Shown here: piece after piece, positions 17,983-20,495 of the stretch
How the letters are laid out: each line of letters opens with the position of its first letter
Position numbering within the stretch: position 1 is the stretch's first letter
Source of the DNA: Trichomonas tenax
Lineage: Eukaryota > Parabasalia > Trichomonadida > Trichomonadidae
Direction: 5' to 3'
Assembly (NCBI GenBank): GCA_023091735.1
Contig: JALKBU010000935.1
Coordinates: 1-20,495 of the forward strand
DNA: 20,495 nt
Program-made: the position numbers and the translations under genes
Notes under the pieces: model-generated
What the model was told of the DNA's origin: nothing
The model's database searches: none
The model's input: the letters and a program-made list of their open reading frames with translations, nothing else

Positions 17983-17984
17983 TA

Positions 17985-18270
17985 AAATATATTGTTTAAT
18001 TAATAATTAAAATTCTTATGGTAGTGATTTATAATGGTTTCCTATAAATTTGTAAAATAAATAAGCTTTTTATGATTGAAGACATGTGAAATAAAATATG
18101 ATATGCATAATTGATTTACGTGATAAATTTTATCAAGTAGAAAAAATAACATAATTTTTCTTTGCAGAATCGAAATTCCAAGAAGCCTTTTGGGTAGAAT
18201 AAAAGAAAATAAGATTTTAAGCTCGGAGATTCGTTTAATCATGATCATGATATCTTCATGTTTATTTTTA
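17985..18270. other. spacer between mariner-like element and helicase relic
   Basis: An AT-rich stretch. A minus-strand frame starting inside the relic (MNNKNKHEDIMIM...) stays open to 18042 and might be a continuation of the relic after another frame change. I cannot match it to any family. Confidence 0.35.
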
Positions 18271-18700
18271 TTATTCATGTTCTTCATAAAACAACTCCTA
18301 ACTTGACTTATTAATTTCTAATAATTATTCCTTCTCTTCTGTTATCGGGAGCTTTCGCAAATTAAATTTGGATAAATCGCGTTTCATAAAGAACGTAAAT
18401 AAATTAGTGTAAAAATCAAGGTCAAACAATTTAATGAGATTTTCGAAATATTCAAAATTACCCTTGTATTTATCAGATAATTCAATGACTATGTAACGTC
18501 TATCTCCTTATTCAATCTTTACGGAATTGAAATTATTTGAAACCATGATTAAATAACGTACTCCATTCCTTCTTTTCATTCACTTTTTCATTACCTCTAA
18601 TTTGTACGATTTGGGTCGATGGTTTAAGGTTTTCACAAATTAAACCATGATTTAATTTATTTTTTGCATCACCAATTTTATAAATTTTATCAGAAAGTGC
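18271..18700 (-). pseudogene. relic of a D5/SF3-type (Polinton-like virus type) helicase, C-terminal part
   Basis: Reading leftward, one frame (18700-18563) gives ALSDKIYKIGDAKNKLNHGL and on through QIRGNEKVNE. A +1 change near 18564 then continues with RYLIMVSNN (motif C of SF3 helicases, sensor Asn), a TAA at 18508-18510, and GDRRYIVIELSDKYKGNFEY, which carries the conserved DRR arginines. MKRDLSKFNLRKLPITE follows, as in the C-terminus of D5-like and DUF5906 helicases of large DNA viruses, virophages and Polinton-like elements. Reading continues past a TAA (18325-18327) as LLEINKSS, a TAG (18298-18300), ELFYEEHE and a TAA (18271-18273). The Walker A and B parts are not seen upstream. It is an old, broken copy of a mobile or viral replication gene. 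The match is from memory of the family pattern. Confidence 0.6.
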
Positions 18701-20326
18701 TTGCACGCAGCAGAATCTCATTTGTGTGTGTGTGTACATGGGCATACATTGATCCGGAAAGGATCTATTTTTGTGCAGACTGTGCAAAACAGATCTACAC
18801 AGCCATAGAAACATGTTTTGCTTAGATGGGATTGATGATTCTGTTTTGCGCGGCTAAATTTGACAAGTTTATTAAATTGAAAAGAATAACACACAGAGCT
18901 TATGTGTGAACATTTGGAATACTTTTTTTCAAAAAAGCTAAAAAGCATATTTGTGATTAGATTTACCTATTTATCATCGACAACAACATATTTTACGTTA
19001 TAAAAATGCTATACAATGGGAATATAATATATTATAATGAGTTAAGCACATCATGGCAAATCAATGTTTTTGATGCAAGATATATCTAATATTTTAATGA
19101 AATATAGACTTTGTTAGCTAATTCTTTAATATATCATGCACAACAGTATTTTGTACATTGGGGTTCAATAACTTAGCAAAAAGTTAATCGAGTGAGTTAA
19201 AAAACGAGTTTCGACGACTTTGCGTGTCAATTTTAGACAAGCCAGATTAAATCTCGAAAATTCCTCGCTTAATCTTTGATTTTATTTTGCATTTCCAATC
19301 TATAGTTGATGCCGAGCATTTTAGGAACACAGAATAAAGAAAATTGATATAATAAAAAATAAAAAGGTATTGACACTTCAATTCGCTGATCCAAATGCTA
19401 TAAAATTTTAATGTTAGACAAGGTATATTATGTGGATGCTATAGTAGGGAGATCTAGGAAAACTTCCTGCTACAAAAAAGGTTATAAATTTGGGAAAAAG
19501 ATTAAATACCTAAAGTAATCAGGATAGTTTACATGTCAGAATAGTGTAACCGTTACATAAACTTATTTTCCGATATTAGGTTCGAGTCTAGAAAGCATCC
19601 GTTTTTTATTTAATATCAATTTGTTTATTTTTCATTTAAAAAATCATTTTTAGGCAAATAAACAACATCAACAAGTCGGATGTAGACCAAATAAATGACC
19701 TACCCGATCCCTATATATTATATACTTTATTCTTACTTAAAAGAAGTGTATTATGATAATAACTAAATCTCATTAAGTATCTGATGCTCCGATTATATTT
19801 AAGAGTTATATGCATATTCATTAGTTAAGATTTGATATGATGCACATTTTTTTCGAGGAAGAACAATTGTGAAAATGAATTGCTGGAACTTTAGCAATCA
19901 AATGCTAATATTTATAAAGAAATGAATCCAAATTTTGAGCTTCCATGCTGAATGTACAGTTGGCTAAAGTTTTATCTCAGATGCGGGGCCTTTAGAATTT
20001 GTTGGATGAAATTAGTTAGAATATTTTTAGCATATCTTCCTGAGTAATAGAAGCTATCGACTATATGTGGGATTGATTCAACTTGTCCATGTCATGATAT
20101 GCTCAGAGTGTTAATGAATAATATTAAACTTAGATGGAAATGGAATGTGTGTTAAAACATTCTATATAGCTTTCCTTTGTGTGCGTATAGTGAAATTATG
20201 TGTGGAGAAGAGATTTGAGCCTATTTGAGAAATGAGATGTTTGTTCTGCTTTTTCAAGAGTCTAGGACAAAAGTAAACATCAAAAAGTATCAGAGAACCT
20301 TAAAATCACTTTTCATGAATAAACTA
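18701..20326. other. AT-rich region with no intact gene
   Basis: About 1.6 kb contain no intact gene. Visible items are a short GT repeat (18724-18735), a TGTAACCGTTACA near-palindrome (19545-19557), ACATGTCA (19531-19538) and scattered short open pieces on both strands that may be further remains of the mobile element. I could not assign any of them. Confidence 0.45.
19545..19557. promoter_or_regulatory. Myb-type palindromic site TGTAACCGTTACA
   Basis: Six-base arms around a central C contain AACCGTTA, which resembles general Myb recognition sequences (AACNG). It lies close to an ACATGTCA octamer at 19531-19538. No gene start follows nearby, so regulation is only a possibility. Confidence 0.25.
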
Positions 20327-20366
20327 TCACTTTTTTGCGGGCAAACTGTCACCTTTATAAAAAGTG
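20321..20366 (+). repeat. diverged tandem repeat with hairpin potential
   Basis: AAACTATCACTTTTTT and AAACTGTCACCTTTAT are two related copies with a period of 22 bases. CACTTTTT near the start of the segment and AAAAAGTG at its end are also complementary and could pair. It overlaps the stop of the edge frame below. Confidence 0.45.
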
Positions 20367-20495
20367 TAATAAATATCTTTGTAGTCTAAACAATAATGAC
20401 ATTTATAGATTGAAACTCCACGCTGAGTATGAAGACCATAAACGTAGTTCATTGCAAGTTTTTGTTGCACTCCAAACCAAGAAACTCGGTCGAAA
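20327..20495 (-). CDS. possible 3' end of a minus-strand gene running off the right edge
   Basis: The frame is open from the window edge for 55 codons to a TGA at 20327-20329. The sequence looks protein-like: FDRVSWFGVQQKLAMNY, then GLHTQRGVSIYKCHYC with a CxxC, ending KGDSLPAKK. It is GC-richer than the DNA to its left. I do not recognise the family. A plus-strand frame across the same bases is also open but has no ATG. The CxxC could suggest a zinc-binding end of a mobile-element protein, given the helicase relic nearby, but that is a guess. Confidence 0.35.
   Translation of the reverse strand, partial: FDRVSWFGVQQKLAMNYVYGLHTQRGVSIYKCHYCLDYKDIYYTFYKGDSLPAKK

Noticed and set aside
18884..18896. 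AATAACACACAG, one base from the trichomonad intron 3' motif ACTAACACACAG
   Set aside because: No coding sequence flanks it and no matching 5' splice site is evident, and the motif is normally near invariant.
18960..19000. VVVDD on the minus strand as a Walker B of the helicase relic
   Set aside because: It lies nearly 100 codons from the conserved downstream part, much farther than in the family, and the reading between is not similar.
19527..19600. tRNA-like A and B boxes (TGTCAGAATAG and GGTTCGAGTCT about 45 bases apart)
   Set aside because: The spacing is right, but the acceptor, D, anticodon and T stems do not pair, so this is chance or an unrecognisable relic.
1..20495. CRISPR arrays, bacterial operons or ribosome binding sites
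   Set aside because: No regularly spaced repeats are present, and the gene families and 3' signals are eukaryotic.

Overview
The window looks like nuclear DNA of a trichomonad (parabasalid) protist. It is very AT-rich and intron-free as far as I can see, with compact single-exon genes. Poly(A)-type TAAA signals overlap or directly follow several stop codons. The gene content fits: a giant multi-pass membrane protein with PAS and class III cyclase-like domains, a USP7-type deubiquitinase, a PP2A-like phosphatase, a VPS9-like protein, a tubby-like protein and a small F5/8-type C protein. Tritrichomonas or Trichomonas are the most likely genera. I cannot name the species from this sequence alone.

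Layout. Bases 1-1238 hold no convincing complete gene, only a possible gene tail at the left edge, a cluster of ACATGTCA motifs and an unexplained GC-richer patch. A 1479-residue membrane cyclase-like gene (+) fills 1239-5678. It is followed by a perfect 26-bp palindrome and about 2 kb of AT-rich DNA that includes a 19-T tract and a GC-richer relic near 7040-7500. A tubby-like gene (+, 7769-8404) converges on a PP2A-like phosphatase (-, 8736-9706) that is split by a -1 frame break. Three more minus-strand genes follow: F5/8C-like (10409-11218), USP7-like (11317-14517) and VPS9-like (15026-16441). The F5/8C-like and USP7-like genes share a 15-base upstream motif.

From 16442 to the right edge there is no intact gene, but the stretch is not empty. 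A 1326-bp element flanked by TA, with 20-bp perfect terminal inverted repeats, looks like a dead Tc1/mariner copy (16657-17982). Next to it on the minus strand is a broken reading frame (about 18271-18700) that matches the C-terminal part of a D5/SF3-type helicase, the kind carried by Polinton-like viruses and related elements. It has one frameshift and several stops. A further open frame runs off the right edge on the minus strand.

The intact genes point to signalling (cyclase-like sensor, phosphatase), ubiquitin removal and membrane traffic (VPS9-like, tubby-like). They show no operon-like link; each appears to be its own transcription unit.
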